Shown: positions 36,790-50,900 of the stretch, piece by piece
Layout of the letters: every line of letters starts with the position of its first letter
Position numbering within the stretch: the stretch's first letter is position 1
Source: Artocarpus heterophyllus
Lineage: Eukaryota > Streptophyta > Magnoliopsida > Rosales > Moraceae
NCBI GenBank assembly: GCA_025403435.1
Contig: CM046350.1
Location: 24,553,661-24,617,660, forward strand
Direction: 5' to 3'
Length of the DNA: 64,000 nucleotides
Program-made: the position numbers and the translations under genes
Notes under the pieces: model-generated
What the model was told of the DNA's origin: nothing
Databases searched by the model: none
Seen by the model: only the letters and a program-made list of their open reading frames with translations

Positions 36790-39700
36790 TATCACAACCC
36801 ACCTTTTTGAGCTGTGATAAACCTTTTTCTTACTTATGTATAGAGGAAAAACTTAGGAATTTTTTTTTTTATTTTATATAAATATTTCACATATAATGGT
36901 TTTAAAAACTTTCAGAATACAAACATATACATATATTTACATAAGCAACCTTTATTTTACAATACTGTTTGCTAAACATTTCATTTCAAAATAACATAAA
37001 ATATGTTACAGCGGAAACAAAACTTATGGCAGTATCCATACCCATTTTGCATATTACTCATCCCTCCGCCAGCTCAACTATGAATTTATTCTGACCTTCT
37101 TATCGAAATACCTATAGCATGAAATACTTAGTAAGTTTATGCCCAGTAAGTCCCAATACAACCCACATGCATTTTCAATACAATGCGTGATCCGATTATG
37201 CTTTCTTATGATCATTCTTTATCATTTTCATATCTTATCTCTTACTAGGGCCCAAGTGTTCGTACCATTACGCACTTAGGTCTTCGTAACATTGAGACCA
37301 TACTATATCCTTAAACTCCTTTTGAGTCAGGAGTCGGTACGACACTTTTCTTAATTTTTGGTGATATATTTACCAGTCCACTTATTATGGTTATCATACC
37401 ATGCATGAAGTGATAGTCACATGTTATACACAAACATAAATGCTATTATACGGCATAGGACGTACAGGTACATACTTTATATACACACAGGTAAACATTA
37501 ATATACACACAGGTACATGGCATAATGTACACACAAGTATGTCATTATATACACACAGGTACATGGCTAATATACACACAGGTAGTTAGTGTGTATACTC
37601 ACGGGTATACATAATGTACTTATACGTATTTATATTATAGCATATACACAGGTATGCACTTTGATATACAAATAGGTATACATTTACATATATTTCACAT
37701 TTTATACCTACAATTTTTATACTGTATGTGGGATAGAAACTTCCTTGGTTTAGGTTTTCGTGCACTTGGACTTTAGTTCCCTCTCTCCTGGACTTCTAGG
37801 GTCCTGTTGGCCAATTACAAAGCTATTAGCCAAATGTTCACTACTTTTTCAAGGCTCTATGTATCATTATAAAATAATCGTTAATTAATAACTCGAGTTG
37901 TATAACTATATACAACTCCGAAATCCACTGATTTTCTTATTCTTATCTTATTCTACCCTATCGTCTCTAACGAAAAGCAAAAATCTTTCTAATAGTTCCT
38001 TTTTCCCTTTTTGAAACATTTCAAAGCAATTTGGTTTACTAAAAAAAATGACGATATTGCCCCTAGTGGACTTGCTAATTTCTCGAGCTTGATTTCGTTA
38101 TTCTAGCGAAAATAACCACATATCGACCTTAGAATAATACCCTGGGGTGCCAGGTCTCCTTATTTTACAACTATACCCCACTTCATTAAAACTTTGCAAC
38201 ATTGCCCTTAATTGAAAATTTTGACAATTTTACCCTCAGAACTAAAATTAAGTTCTTTAAACCAAAATTTTTCATTTTTTACAAGGATCATTTTTGCTCA
38301 AAGAAATATATTAAAATCCTTTCAAAAAATGACATTTTTTCCCTTTTAAATTTTTTTTTAATTTTAACAAATTCTTGTAAAATTAAAATCTTACAAATGG
38401 TTGAGATTTTCGACGAACTGCTCGCGTAGCCTAACAATTTCTTTGAGATCTACAATTTTTTTATTTTAACTTTTTTGAAATTCTCATTGCATATGGGTGT
38501 TTTTGGGCAATTTTTAATTCTGCCAAGGGAAAACTTTTTCTTACAATTTAGCCATTGGGTTATTTTTGTAAAAATCTGTTTCAAAACTACCTTCCAACCA
38601 CTTAATAAGTAGATTCAACCTTTGCCTAGGTCATTCTCATTCTCAAACACCATTTTTTGCAAAACTAACATTAAAATACAAAATAACCCTTTTACATAAA
38701 CTACCTTTTTCAACATTCAACCCTTAATTTTCACAACATCAATATAACATAATTCATATTTCCTTGAAACTTAACCAAAATTTTGCTCAAGAACCCACAT
38801 ACTTTTGAAAGAACAAAAATTAAAACAAAAATCACATAATTTCAAAACTTTAAGAAATCAAACTTATCCAAATAACACTTTGTAATTCTAGCCTTCCAAG
38901 GTTCCTTTGAAACTCCTTCCTAGACATTATTTTCATGCCAAAAATATCTTGTATCAATTTTCCTTCCTTAACCTAAGAAAAACCATAAGAAGCTTTAAAA
39001 AAAGTTTAGGTTTTTACCTTAAAGCTTGATAAAATCTTTGCATTTTGCCTCTTGAACTTGATTGGGGCTAATTTGGCAAAGAGTTGGATTTGAGAAAAAT
39101 TTTGTAAAGGTCCTCCAATGGCTGTCGTGGGTGTGAGGTAGAAGAAATGAGATTTTTTGGGACAATTTTGCATTAAATGCATGCTTATCCTTTATGGTGG
39201 CTCACTAAATCACCCATTGGGTTACCTGTGTGGCATAATGTGATTGGGCCACCTTTCATGGCTTGGTGGCCTAATGAAATTCATTTGGGTGTCCACTTAG
39301 TGGGCCCCAAAAATTTTACATTGTGTAATTTTTCACCACACTGTATTTTTCTTACACTGTTGTAGTAAATCAGTGCACAACATATCCTTAGACTGTATAA
39401 AATATTTTTCTTACCTTTGGTTTACTTTTGGAGGCCAAACGTAACATTTCCCATATCTACGTTTCACTTAGCAATATTCTTATACTGCTTCGGCCCCTTT
39501 TTACACTGGTTCTAGGTTTTTGTGAACTCTGTATCCCATTCATACCATAATTATCCATCCGTGTATATCACAATTTTTTAATTAATTATGATATAAAATT
39601 CATTTTATAGATATTATTTACAAATTCCTGAGAATTTAAACTCATAAAATCTGTATGAATAATATCAAACATTGCATCACATTCGTAGTGAAATTTTCAT

Positions 39701-39823
39701 TTAATACTGTTTATTTATACATTATCATAGTTTTTACTAGAAAATACATTTTTTAAGGGTAAATTCATTAATTAAACCCAATTAAATCTTAGATTTTATT
39801 AATGAATTTCTCTGGTCATTACA
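36790..39823 (-). repeat. 3' LTR of the chromovirus (3034 bp)
   Basis: Its plus-strand left end TATCACAACCC is a mutated form of TGTCATAACCC in the sister LTR; the right end is GGTCATTACA. 37440-37700 holds a minisatellite of TATACACACAGGTA-like units. At 38218-38300 the two LTRs differ at 5 of about 83 positions by hand count, all transitions. Confidence 0.93.
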
Positions 39824-39856
39824 ACCTACCCCCCTTATGAATTTTCGTCCTTGAAA

Positions 39857-42800
39857 ATCAAAATAATTCGGGGTAGACTTTCCTCATTTCATCTTCTTGT
39901 TCCTAAGTTGCCTCCTCCACTTGCTGGTTCACCACAATATTTTGACGAGAGGTATCTTCTTATTTCTTAGCTCCTTTTCTTCTCGTGCTAGAATCTAGAC
40001 TGGTTTCTCTTCATAAGATAAATTTTCTTGTACGTCAATTTCCTTAGGCTGCAGAACATGTGTAGGATCAGGTACATATTTCTTTATCATTGACACATGG
40101 AACACGTTGTGTACCGATGCCATTTCAAGGGATAAAGCCAACTTATAGGCTACACTACTTACTCTTTCTAGAATTTCAAACAGTCCAATATATCTTCTGC
40201 TGAGTTTTCCTCTCTTTCCAAACCTTATTACTCCTTTCATTGGCGTTACCTTTAGAAAGTCCAAATCTCCTACTTGGAATTCTAAGGGTCTTCGCCGCCG
40301 ATCTGTATAACTCTTCTGATGGCTAAAAGCAATTTCTATTCGTTGACGGATTAGTTTTACATCCTCCGTCATCCTTCACACGAAATCCATAGTCAATAAC
40401 GTCTTTTCTCCAATTTCATACCAATGTTGTGGCGATCTACATCTTCTACCATAGAGAGCTTCGTATGGGGCCATTCCTATGGAGGTTTGATAGCTGTTAT
40501 TGTAAGCAAATTCAATCGATGGAAGCTTTTTATCCCACCCTTCTTTAAAATCTAGCACACAGGCTCTTAACATATCCTCCAAAGTCTAGATAGTCCTTTC
40601 TGACTGGCCATTTGTTTGAGGGTGAAAGGCTGTACTAAAGGTTAGCCTTGTTCCCATTGCTTGGTGAATGCTCCTCCAAAACTTGAAAGTAAATCGACCA
40701 TCATGATTAGAAATAATAGACTTTGGAACTCCATGATATCTAACTATTTGGGTAACATGCAGTTCGGCTAATCGTTCTACACAGCTGCTAAGTTTTATGG
40801 GTAAAAGTGTGCTGATTTGGTCAATCTGTCCATGATTACCCATATAGCGTCGTGTCCCCTCGTAGTTCTGGGTAGCCTAGTCATTAGATCCATAGTTATC
40901 TGGTCCCATTTCCACTCTAGAATTTCAATCTTTTGTAATTTGCCTGCCAGTCGTTGATGTTCAGCCTTCATTTTTGACACTTGAGACATTTACTGATGAA
41001 TCTTGCGACATCATTCTTCATTCCATGCCACCAATAGTGTTTTTTCAAATCTTGGTACATTTTGGTAGCTCCAGGATGAACAGCATACGGTGCTTCATGA
41101 GCCTCTTTCAATATTTGCTTCTTTTACTCTTCATCATTGGGAATGTATAATCTACCTTTATAACGGAGAATGCCATCCTCCAAAATATTAAGCTCTGCTT
41201 TTTTGTTTTCAAGGACCTCATTCTTATTTTTGAGCAGTGATGAATCCACTTCTTGTCGCTTCTTTAGATTCTCCAAGATAGCGGGTCAGAAGGATAGATT
41301 GGCTAATCCTCTTATAATTATCTCTATTCCCGATTTTATCAAGTCTTTTTGAAGAGGTCTTGGCATCAATTGCATCATTGCAAGCAAAGACGTCGTTCTA
41401 CAACTGAGTGCATCTGCCACTTGATTAGCCTTTTCAGGGTGATATAAAATTCACACTCGTAATCCTTAACTAGCTCAAGCCATCTTCGCTGCCTCATATT
41501 AGGCTCCTTCTGTGTGAAGATATACTTCAGACTCTGGTGGTCCGTATAAATCTCACATTTAGCTCCATACAAATAGTGATGTCAAATCTTTAGTGCAAAT
41601 ATGACTGCTGCTAATTCCAAGTTGTGCGTCGGATAGTTCCTTTCATGATCCTTTAGTTGCTGGGATGCATATGCAATCACTTTTTCATTTTCCATAAGTA
41701 CGGCTCCCAAGCCTATTTTTGATGCATCGCTATAGATCACAAAATTTCCTAGGTTTGGATCCAGTATAGTCAGTACCGGGGCACTCGTGAGTCATCTTTC
41801 TAACTCTTGGAAGCTTTCCTCATACTTTTTGGTCCATTCGTACTTTACTGCTTTCCATGTAAGAGCCGTAATTGGTGTTGCAAGTCTAGAAAATCCTTCT
41901 ACAAAACGTCACTAATAGCCTACTAGACCTAGAAAACTCCTAATTTCGATAACGCTCTTTAGTGTAGGCCACTTATTTACTACTTCAACTTTGGAAGGAT
42001 CAACAGATACTCCATCTTGTGACAACACATGTCCTAGGAAATGAACTTTTTCTAGCCAAAATTCACATTTTGAGAACTTGGCATACAATTGATGCTTCCT
42101 TAGCAACTGCAGTGCAAGCTTCAAATGTTCCTCATGCTCTTTTGATGTTCTTGAGTAAATCAAGATATCGTCGATGAAAACAATGACGAACTTATCGAGA
42201 CAGTCTTTGAAAATCTAGTTCATAAGATCCATAAAGGCTGCGGGGGCATTGGTCAATCTGAATGGCATAACGTAAAATTCGTAATGCCTATAACGCGTTT
42301 GGGACGCTGTCTTTGGCACGTCCTCTTCCTTGACTCGAAGTTGATGATATCCAGAGTGTAAGTCAATCTTTCAAAATACCGATGCTTCTTTCAATTGATC
42401 AAATAAATCATCAATTCTCGAAAGTAGATACTTGTTTTTAACAGTGACCTTGTTCAATTCTCGGTAATCGATGCACATCCGTTATGTTCCACCTTTCTTT
42501 TTGACGAATAAAACAGGCACTCCCCATGGGGAATGACTCGATCGAATAAACCCTTTGTCCAGCAATTCTTATAATTACACCTGCAGCTCTTTGAGTTCTC
42601 CTGGGGCCATACGATACAATGCCTTCGAAATTGGGGCTATACCTGGCATCAATTCAATTTCGAATGAAATCTTTCGCTCTGGTGGTAAGCCCTGTAACTC
42701 GTTCAGAAACACGTCAACAAATTCTTTCATTACAAGAACATTCTCTGGTCCTAACTGAGCCTCTTGTTCCTTGTTTACTAAGTTCACCAGATAACCAGTG

Positions 42801-43324
42801 CATTTACTTTCCAACATCCTCTTTGCTTTCAACATCGAAATTAGCGCCTTTGGGGCCTTAAGAATCTTCCCGAATACATGAACTTCTCATTTACAAAAGG
42901 TCAAAATGTAAACTTGTGCTGTTGGCAATTGATCTTGGCAGTGTACTTTCCCAAGAAATCTATTCCTAGGATAATGTTATAATCATATATATCAATTATT
43001 ATTAAATCGATATACAGTTCTCTTCCATAAACGATGATGGGCACATGACATAACCAATAATTAGAATTTAATACCTCCCCAGAGGGAAGTGCGGTTCTAA
43101 ATGTCTGTTCTATCCTATCCCTTTCATTTCTTATCCATTTAGCGAACTTAAGTGATGCGAATGAATGCATTGCTCTAAAATCAAATAAAACATAGGCATC
43201 AGTATTGGCAACAGAATACTGACCTATTACCACTGATGAAGTTCCCGTATCATCTTCTTTCTTTGTATAGGCATAGATCCGTCCACTGGGTTCCAGAGCT
43301 TCCAAGCGTCCCTGACTGATACTA
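39857..43324 (-). pseudogene. Chromovirus pol: protease, reverse transcriptase, RNase H, integrase, chromodomain relic
   Basis: Read on the minus strand. Protease at 43320-42901: the site where DSGA is expected reads LFDFRAMHSF, so the catalytic Ser/Thr-Gly is lost. Reverse transcriptase at 42835-41912: [49 protein letters not shown] and the FIDDILIYS active site with both Asp kept, but interrupted by stops. RNase H at about 41800-41375: [20 protein letters not shown]. Integrase at 40989-39995: WDQITMDLMTRLP, IISNHDGRFTFKFW (the second catalytic Asp is replaced by Asn), QTNGQSERT with its Glu, and a GPF-like RYIGLFEILERV. A chromodomain-type end lies at about 39975-39857 (KIPLVKILW, then VEEAT and EMRKVYPELF) with stops and a frame change. 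The element cannot encode active enzymes. Confidence 0.92.
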
Positions 43325-43329
43325 GGGCC

Positions 43330-45362
43330 TGTTAGACATGTATGCCCTAAGGAGTAAAAATATAATACGTTTTTGGAGACATTTTTATCAATAAAGAATT
43401 TATTCATTTATATATACCAAATCTTGTCCTCTTTACGTTCATATTTGTTGAATGTATGATAAGCAAACAGTAGTCTGAGACTGTCAGTCTAAACCTTAAG
43501 AATTGGGCATATGATGGAATGATTATGCGATAGACACGATTCTTAAGGTGACGGTCTAAAACATATGATCCGCAATCAAGGGAATAAAGTTGGGCGCTTT
43601 ATTCATGTAAAGATTGTTATGTTGTCTATATCCCTTTTGGGAGATGGTTTGTCTTGGCCATCGGAGTTGGACTCCGTGAATAGAAACATTGGCGCGTTGT
43701 CATAGGTGACGACGTGTTGGATCGGGACATAAAGTGAATTGATTTGGATTAATAATTCTGTCTTGGCAAATCGATTCACTTTAGACAGTCATTTGTATTG
43801 TATCTTAATCCTAAGATGAATAGTGGGCCCGTTGTCTCGACTTGTGTCTTTTGATGTACCAATGGGTGACTCCCACATCTCTATAGTGGTATGCATGTCG
43901 GTACGTTGGAGGCATGACTCTTGATAGCGTAGACTTATTATTCATAGATATGGAATCCATAGCTCCTCTTTAGGAGTAATGATATCCTCTTATATACGTT
44001 GTCCTGTAATTGGAAAACTGGAGCGCTCAACCATTTGGATACATAGGTGTAACCGAATGGTATACTATCTTTAGATGGTAAGTTTTCTAATGGTGAGACA
44101 ATGAAACGTAAGATAAAAATAATCGGGAAGGTAAGACAGAACTTGTCCTTAAGCCGATTATGGATTATCATATGGGGATACGATACACTATGATATGTCA
44201 TGGAGACTTGGCTACACGAGCTTCGTAATTCTATAAAGTTTGAGAGTGCAGCTCCAAGCTTTTAGTGGAGTAGCGTTGGAGTTGATAATTGTGAAATGTA
44301 TATCTGGGATATTGAGTTTCATAATTATCATGAGCTTGAACTTTATAGGTCCATTTTGGTCCCCTTTGCTAGCTCACAAAATCCTGTAACGACACGACGT
44401 GCTTTTTCAATAATTGGTGACTTATGTCGGATTTATCACATTGGTTTAAAATTTGTAATAATCAAATAATTCATGTCTGTTTATTGGTTGAATTAATTTT
44501 GTAAGAAATTAGTTCAAGATAAACTTGTTGAATTATTGCGATCAGATGATTCTTGTCTGTTTATCGGTTGATTTAATTTTGGATAAATTAGATCAAGATA
44601 AACTTGTAGAATTATTGTGAATTGATTTATTTTCTTAGAGATTATCTTGATAAAGTTTGTTTTGATCAGATAACTTTTCTATTGGGTTATTTGAATCAAA
44701 ACTAAGACTTTATCCTTTAGAATCTCGGGTGGAAAATAAAAGATTCGCGGAGATTTTTTCTCGGGAGATCAGCCTGTCGGATGACATGTTCGGCCTACCG
44801 AACTGGCCTGTTCGGCCTGCCGATCAGCAGGAGATAAGATTACGCGTTTTCACGCAGATCTTATCAGATATTGATCCAAACTTGATTCTGTTTCGAGTTT
44901 TTGAGACCTAATCTGATATGAAATGACCCCAGGACCAATAGGTATAAAAAGGGAGTGAGTCACATGATTTACTCAGATCAATATAGATCAATAGAGATCA
45001 ATTTGAGAGATTAAGAGTGATACTCTTCTAGTGAGCATCTGAAAACTCCCTGAGAGCTTTTGTTCAAAAATCACGAACACTAGCTTTGGGTTCTCTCTAT
45101 TGGTTGGAAGGAGAGTCACCGGTGGAAGAGCTGTGCGTGTGAGCCCACACTCACTCCGGTTATGGATAGAGAATAGCAAAGAAGACCAGTTGGTTGAGGC
45201 TCTTCTGGAACGTTACTTCTCTACACGAATTGTGGAGGTTCTTCGGCACACTGAGGTTAGTAAGATCTGTTTAATTTATACATATAACATGTCAAACTTG
45301 TGTTTTGGAAATTACTCTGATGAAAAATTTTTAAAATTCCACTGCGCACTTTGTTTCCTACA
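43330..45362 (+). mobile_element. Solo LTR inserted in the chromovirus, 2033 bp, TSD GGGCC
   Basis: It starts TGTTAGACATGTATGCCC and ends GTTTCCTACA, flanked by GGGCC at 43325-43329 and 45363-45367. It is the same family as 26318 and 27546 but lies in plus orientation here. CCAATAGGTATAAAAAGGG at 44935-44955 supplies CCAAT and TATA boxes. It separates the gag zinc knuckles from the protease. Open frames inside (45100-45489, 43938-44201) are LTR sequence. Confidence 0.95.
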
Positions 45363-46541
45363 GGGCCTTCAATCTATGCTTGGACTGCATGAAGCTAGGT
45401 TCCCTGAGGTCTTTACGGATACTGAGTATTCTGATTCTAGGGATTGGAGAAACAATTTTTGGCATAGTGTCCTTCTTTGCCATAGATGAAACACTTATTG
45501 GTGCCAGCCTTACACTCTCCCACATGTCTCTTCCCGCATTGATTGCATAGAGACTTGTTGTTTCCTCCATCACTAATCCTCTTCTGGGATTGTTCTTTCT
45601 AATTCTTTGGATTAACCACGTTCCATTTCCTTTTATTATTAGCATTACGGTTGCGTCCAACTGGATGAGTCTAGGACTGCCCTTGATTTGGAACGCTTCC
45701 TTGTCCTTTTGCTTGTATAGCTTGACTCTGCTTGGCTAAAGCTTTCTCCTCCTTTAAGCTTTAAAATTCTTGCTTTCTCCTCCTTATCACGGGCAATTCT
45801 AAATTCAGCTCTATTAGCCTGTTCAATGCACTCTTCTACATCTTTAGGGGCTTGCCTTCCACTATCAACTACAAGGGCTATGTCGGTTCGGAACATCCAC
45901 ATTAATCTTCTTATCCACTCTCGATCAGTAGGTACTAGTTCAAGACAAAGTTGTGCTGGTTGATTAAATCTCTTTACAACGTCAGCCACTGACATGTTGC
46001 CTTGTTTAAAGTTGTTGAATTCTTCTTGTTGGGCTGCCATTGTTTCTACATTGAAATAAGCCCCTTCAAATTCTTCCACAAAATCTAGCCATGACATTTT
46101 ATCTACGTTCCTTCTATGTTCTACCAACTCCCACCATCGCCTAGCATCCTTAGTAAGAGAAAATGAGGCACATAAGACCTTCTCACGATCACTGAACCCC
46201 ATAAATTTCAAAACCCTCTCTTTGCTAGTGAGCAAATCATCGGCTTCTAGTGGATCAGTAGATCTGTCAAATTTTGGGGCTTTCATCTGTCAGAATCTTT
46301 CATAAAATTCAATAGCAAATGCTACTGAAGCAGCTGGAACAGCTGGTGCAATTGGTTCTACTTGTTGAGGCGGTGGTACTAGAGGTGGCGAGTTCGCACG
46401 TGCTTGTGGCACTGGGTTCTGATTCGCTAACTGCTCTCTTAACTTTTGCATTTCTAACTCCTGAGCTTGGAGTTTCTATTGTAACTTCGTAATCATGGCC
46501 ATTAGGTCCGGGTTTGCAGTTTCTATAGGTGCATCAGCCAT
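45363..46541 (-). pseudogene. Chromovirus gag: capsid domain and CCHC zinc knuckles
   Basis: The frame starts at ATG 46541-46539 (MADAPIETANPDL). It meets TAG near 46481 and TGA near 46292, and then runs open from 46286 to 45645. The open part contains a typical gag domain: REKVLCASFSLTKDARRWWE, MSWLDFVEEFEGAYF and QEEFNNFKQGNMSVADVV. After a frameshift, 45547-45450 encodes two knuckles: CNQCGKRHVGEC is complete, while the second, CFIYGKEGHYAKNC, has Tyr for its second Cys. The solo LTR follows directly. This is the ordinary gag of the element, now broken. Confidence 0.9.
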
Positions 46542-46969
46542 TAATAAGAAAGTTTGTTTACAGGCCTACCATACAATTTCGTTATTACGTCAGTATATAC
46601 TATTAACTTAATAGTAGTAAAAAAAATATCAAACAACAGAAATGTATGTAAAAATGAACAATGACATAAACTCAATATCTCATTTCACATATTTCATTTC
46701 ATTAATTTCTTCCTTTTCCTTGTTACATTCTTTAGTCTCAAAACATTACATAAGTGACTAACATACTTATGTACTTTCCTATATTACATAAATTCTTCAT
46801 ATTATTTCCGAGAGCAGTTATCACTTCTGGCCACACATGCCCTATCGCCACAAAGGATACCACTTGCCTGATGTACACACATATACAAATGCAAGAAGGC
46901 CCAAAACTATGTTAATCACACATCTACGTACATCTTAATACGTACAATTCATCATAGGTCCCTTTCTTT

Positions 46970-47730
46970 CTAATCTAACTCTATTCCAGACTTATCACTA
47001 TTTTCGGGATCCTCCTCAAGGTACTCCTCCTCCTCTTCATCCGTGTTGGTAGACTCGTCGTCACTTGCAATTATAGGTTCAGGAGGTACTGGGATAAATT
47101 CGAGCTGTTCATCATCGTCATCACTACCATCATCCTTATCATCATCGTCTTCATGATCTTCTTCCATTTCTACTAGGGGATCCTCTAAAGGTTTGGCCAT
47201 AATTTGCTCCGCATGCAATACTTCCATAATAAAATCATGGAGACTGAGAAAATCCCTTGGATATAGCATTTGTTGCTAGACTGCGTTGAGGAGATCTCTC
47301 CAAATAAGGTCACAAATTCATCGTAGTGGTATTTTTGGTAAGATCAACGGTACCATAGTACGACGAAACCTTAAGATATAGTGGTTCACTGACTCTTCTA
47401 CGTATCTACCCCATAACGGCTCTACACGCAGATACAACCAACAACGCCAATCTGCCTATAACATTGAATCACTTGAACTTGCATATCCTCAACTGGTGGT
47501 AACGGTGCAAATGCTTCTGAGATCTGTGCTTTAAATCTTTCCCAATTATGTTGCCGCTCTTCTGGCTTGAGCCCTATCGACCATTCCAATGTGGCTCCTG
47601 CCAGTCGCCCTGAGGCTAATGGAACCTATAAATGTTGTGAGATATGACAAGTCTCAAAAATTACTTCTATCTTATGAAACCATTCCATCAAGATCATCGG
47701 TCTTCGACTGCCATAGTAGCATAGAGGTAT
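46970..47730 (-). pseudogene. Additional gag-like frame with acidic C-terminal tail, upstream of gag
   Basis: Read on the minus strand, about 47700-47470 encodes MEWFHKIEVIFETCHISQHL, a TAG, then VPLASGRLAGATLEWSIGL and WERFKAQISEAFAPL. This is the pattern of a second retrotransposon capsid domain (Trp-rich helix, LxGxA.xW, WxxFK). Another frame continues with WGRYVEESVNHYILRFRRT (about 47420-47350). 47269-46970 is open and encodes 99 residues beginning LYPRDFLSLHDF and running into a strongly Asp/Glu-rich tail (DDDDKDDGSDDDDEQLE). The block lies between the primer-binding site and the gag ATG, where most chromoviruses have only a leader. Whether it was one protein, and whether it derives from a second gag, is inference. 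It is broken by stops and at least one frameshift. Confidence 0.6.
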
Positions 47731-47937
47731 CGTCTCTCAGAAGACAATACTCGCTCTCCGGTCTGCCTCCACATCGTAGTTATTATGTGGTGCCAGCATA
47801 CACTACATTTATCTTAATTAATATAACAATTCCATATAAATTGAAAACTTAACATTCTTATACTTAAAATTAAACTATTTTACTTGAGCTATGGCGGTGG
47901 AGATGACGACAATGTGTAGTAGGGTGGCAGGATTTTT

Positions 47938-47949
47938 GCTCTGATACCA
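47938..47949 (-). other. Primer-binding site, initiator methionine tRNA type
   Basis: The minus strand reads TGGTATCAGAGC, two bases inside the 5' LTR end (ACA|GT|TGGTATCAGAGC). This is the usual plant chromovirus primer site complementary to the 3' end of initiator Met tRNA. Confidence 0.93.
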
Positions 47950-47951
47950 AC

Positions 47952-50900
47952 TGTCATAACCCGTCTTTTCAGGCTGTGATAAACATTTTTCTTCCATACA
48001 TATAGAGGAAAAAACTTAGGGAAATTTTTTTTGTTATAAATATTTCACATATACTAGTTTTAAGAACTTTCGAAATACAAACATATACATATATTTACAT
48101 AAGCAACCTTTATTTTACAATAATGTTTGCTGAACATTTAATTTCAAAATAACATAAAATATGTTACAGTAGAAACAAAACTTATGGCGGTATCTGTATC
48201 CATTCTGCACATTACTCATTCCTCTACCAGCTCAACTATGAATTTATTCTGACCTTCTTGTCGGAATACCTACAATATGAAATACTTAGTGAGCATATGC
48301 CCAGTAAGTCCCAATACAGCCCACATGCATATTCAATACAATGCGTGGTCCGATTATGCTTTCTTATGATCATTCTTTATCTTTTTCATATCTTATTTCT
48401 TACTAGGGTCAAGTGTTCGTACCATTGAGCACTTAGATCTTCGTAACACTGAGACCATACTATATCCTTAAACTCCTCTTGAGTCAAGAGTTGATACGAC
48501 ACTTTTCTTAGCTTTTGGTGATATGTTTACCAGTCCACTTATTATGGTTTTCATACCATGCATGAAGTGATAGTCACATGTTATACACAAACATAAATGC
48601 TCTTGTACGGCATAGTACATACAGGTACATATTTTATATACACACAGGTAAACATTAATATACATATAGGTCAATGGCATAATGTACACACAGGTACATG
48701 TCATTATATACACACAGGTACATAGCATAATATACACATAGGTAGTTATTCTATATACTCACAGGTATACACTAATGTACTTATAGGTATTCATGTTATA
48801 GCATACACATAGATATACACGTTGATATACACACAAGTATACATTTACATATATTTCACATTCTATACCTCCAATTTCATACTGTAGGTGGGATAAGAAC
48901 TTGCTTAGTTTAGGTTTTCGTGCACTTTGACTTCAGTTCCCTCTCTCCTAGACTTCTAGGATCCTGTTGGCCAATTACAAAACTATTAGCCAAATGTTCA
49001 CTACTTCTTTAAAGCTCTATGTATCATTACAAAATAATCGTTAATTAATAACTCAAGTTGTATAACTATATACAACTCCAAAGCCCGCTGGTTTTTTATT
49101 TTTATCTTATTCTACACTATCATCTCTAACGAAGAGTGAAAATCTTTTTAATCGTTCCTTTTTTCCTTTTTGAAACATTTCGGAGCAATTCGGTTTACTA
49201 AAGAAAATGACGATTTTGACCTTAGTGGGCCTACTAACTTCCCGAGCTCGATTTCGTTATTCTAGCAAAAATAACCACATATCAACCTTAGAATAATAAC
49301 CTGGGGTGTCAGGTCTCCTTATTTTACATCTATACCCAACTTTATTAAAACTTTGAAATTATGCCCCTTAATTAAAAAAATTGACAATTTTGCCCTCGGA
49401 ACTAAAATTAAGTTCTTTAAACCAAAATTTTCCATTTTTCACAAGGATCATTTTCGCTCAAAGTACCGTATTCAAAATCCTTTGAAAAAATTACATTTTT
49501 GCCCTTTTAAAATTTTTTCAATTTTAACAAATTCTTGTAAAATTAAAATCTCACAAACGGTTGAGATTTTCAACGAACTGCTTACAATGCTTAACAGTTT
49601 CGTCGAGATCTAAAACTTTTGTGTTTTAATTTTTTTGAAATTCTCACTACTCAAGGGTGTTTTGGGCATTTTTTAATTATATCAAGGGAAAACTTTTTCT
49701 TACAATTTTGTCCTTGGGTTATTTTTGTAAAAATCTATTTCAAAACTGCCTTCTAGCCACTGAATAAGCAGATTCAACCTTTTCCTAGGTCATTTTCTTT
49801 CTCAAACACCATATTTTGCAAAACTAACATTAAAATTTCAAAATAGTCCTTTTTACATAAACTACCATTCTCAACATTCAACCTTTAATTGTCACAACAT
49901 CAATATTCCATAATTCATATTTCCTTGAAACTTAACCAAAATTTTGCTTAAGAACCCACATACTTTTGAAGGAATAAAAATTAAAACAAAAATCACATAA
50001 TTTCAAAACTTTAAGAAATCAAACTTACCCTAATAACACTTTGTGATTCTAGCCTTCCAAGGTTCCTTTGAAACTCCTTCCTAGACATTATTTTCATGCC
50101 AAAAAATCTTGTATCAGTTTTCCTTCCTTAACCCAAGAAAAACAATAAGAAGCCTTAAAAAAAGTTTAGGTTTTTACCTTAAAATTTGATAAAATCTTTG
50201 GATTCTGCCTCTTGAACTTGATTGGGGCTAATTTGGCAAAGAGTTGGATTTGAGAAAATTTTTGGAAAGGTCCTCTAATGGCTGTTGTAGGTGTGAGGTA
50301 GAAGAAATGGGATTTTTTTGGCTAATTTTGCATTAAATGTATGCTTATCCTTTATGGTTACTCACTAAGTCACCCATTGGGTTACCTATGTGGCATAATG
50401 TGATTGGGCCACCTTTCATGGCTTGGTGGCACAATGAAATTCATTTGGGTGTTCACTTAGCGAGCCTCAAAAATTTTACACTATATAATTTTTCACCACA
50501 CAGTATTTTTCTTACACTGTTATGGTAAATCAATGCACAACATATCCTTAGACTGTATAAAATATTTTTCTTACCTTTGGTTTACTTTTGGAGGCCAAAC
50601 GTAACATTTCCCATATCTGTGTTTCCACTTAGCAGTATTCTTATACTGCTTCGGCCCCTTTTTACACTGGTTTTAAATACTGCTTCGGCCCCTTTTTACA
50701 CTGGTTTTGGGTTTTTGTGAATTTTGTATCCCATTCATACCATAATTATCCATCCGTGTATATCATAATTTTACAGTTAATTGTGATATAAAATTCATTT
50801 TATGGATATTATTTACAAATTTTTAAGTATTTAAACTCATAAAATCTGTATTAATAATATCTAACATTGCATCATATTCGTAGTGAAATTTCTATTTAAT

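Noticed and set aside
37440..37700. Regularly spaced short repeats, considered as a CRISPR-like array
   Set aside because: Units are degenerate and directly tandem, lie inside a plant LTR, and have no spacers or cas genes.
46970..47269. Acidic 99-residue frame considered as a host nuclear protein gene
   Set aside because: It lies in frame and in order within the chromovirus internal region, without introns or a promoter of its own.
47589..47852. Plus-strand frame of 87 codons
   Set aside because: It is antisense to the gag-like block of the chromovirus, whose translation is far more protein-like.
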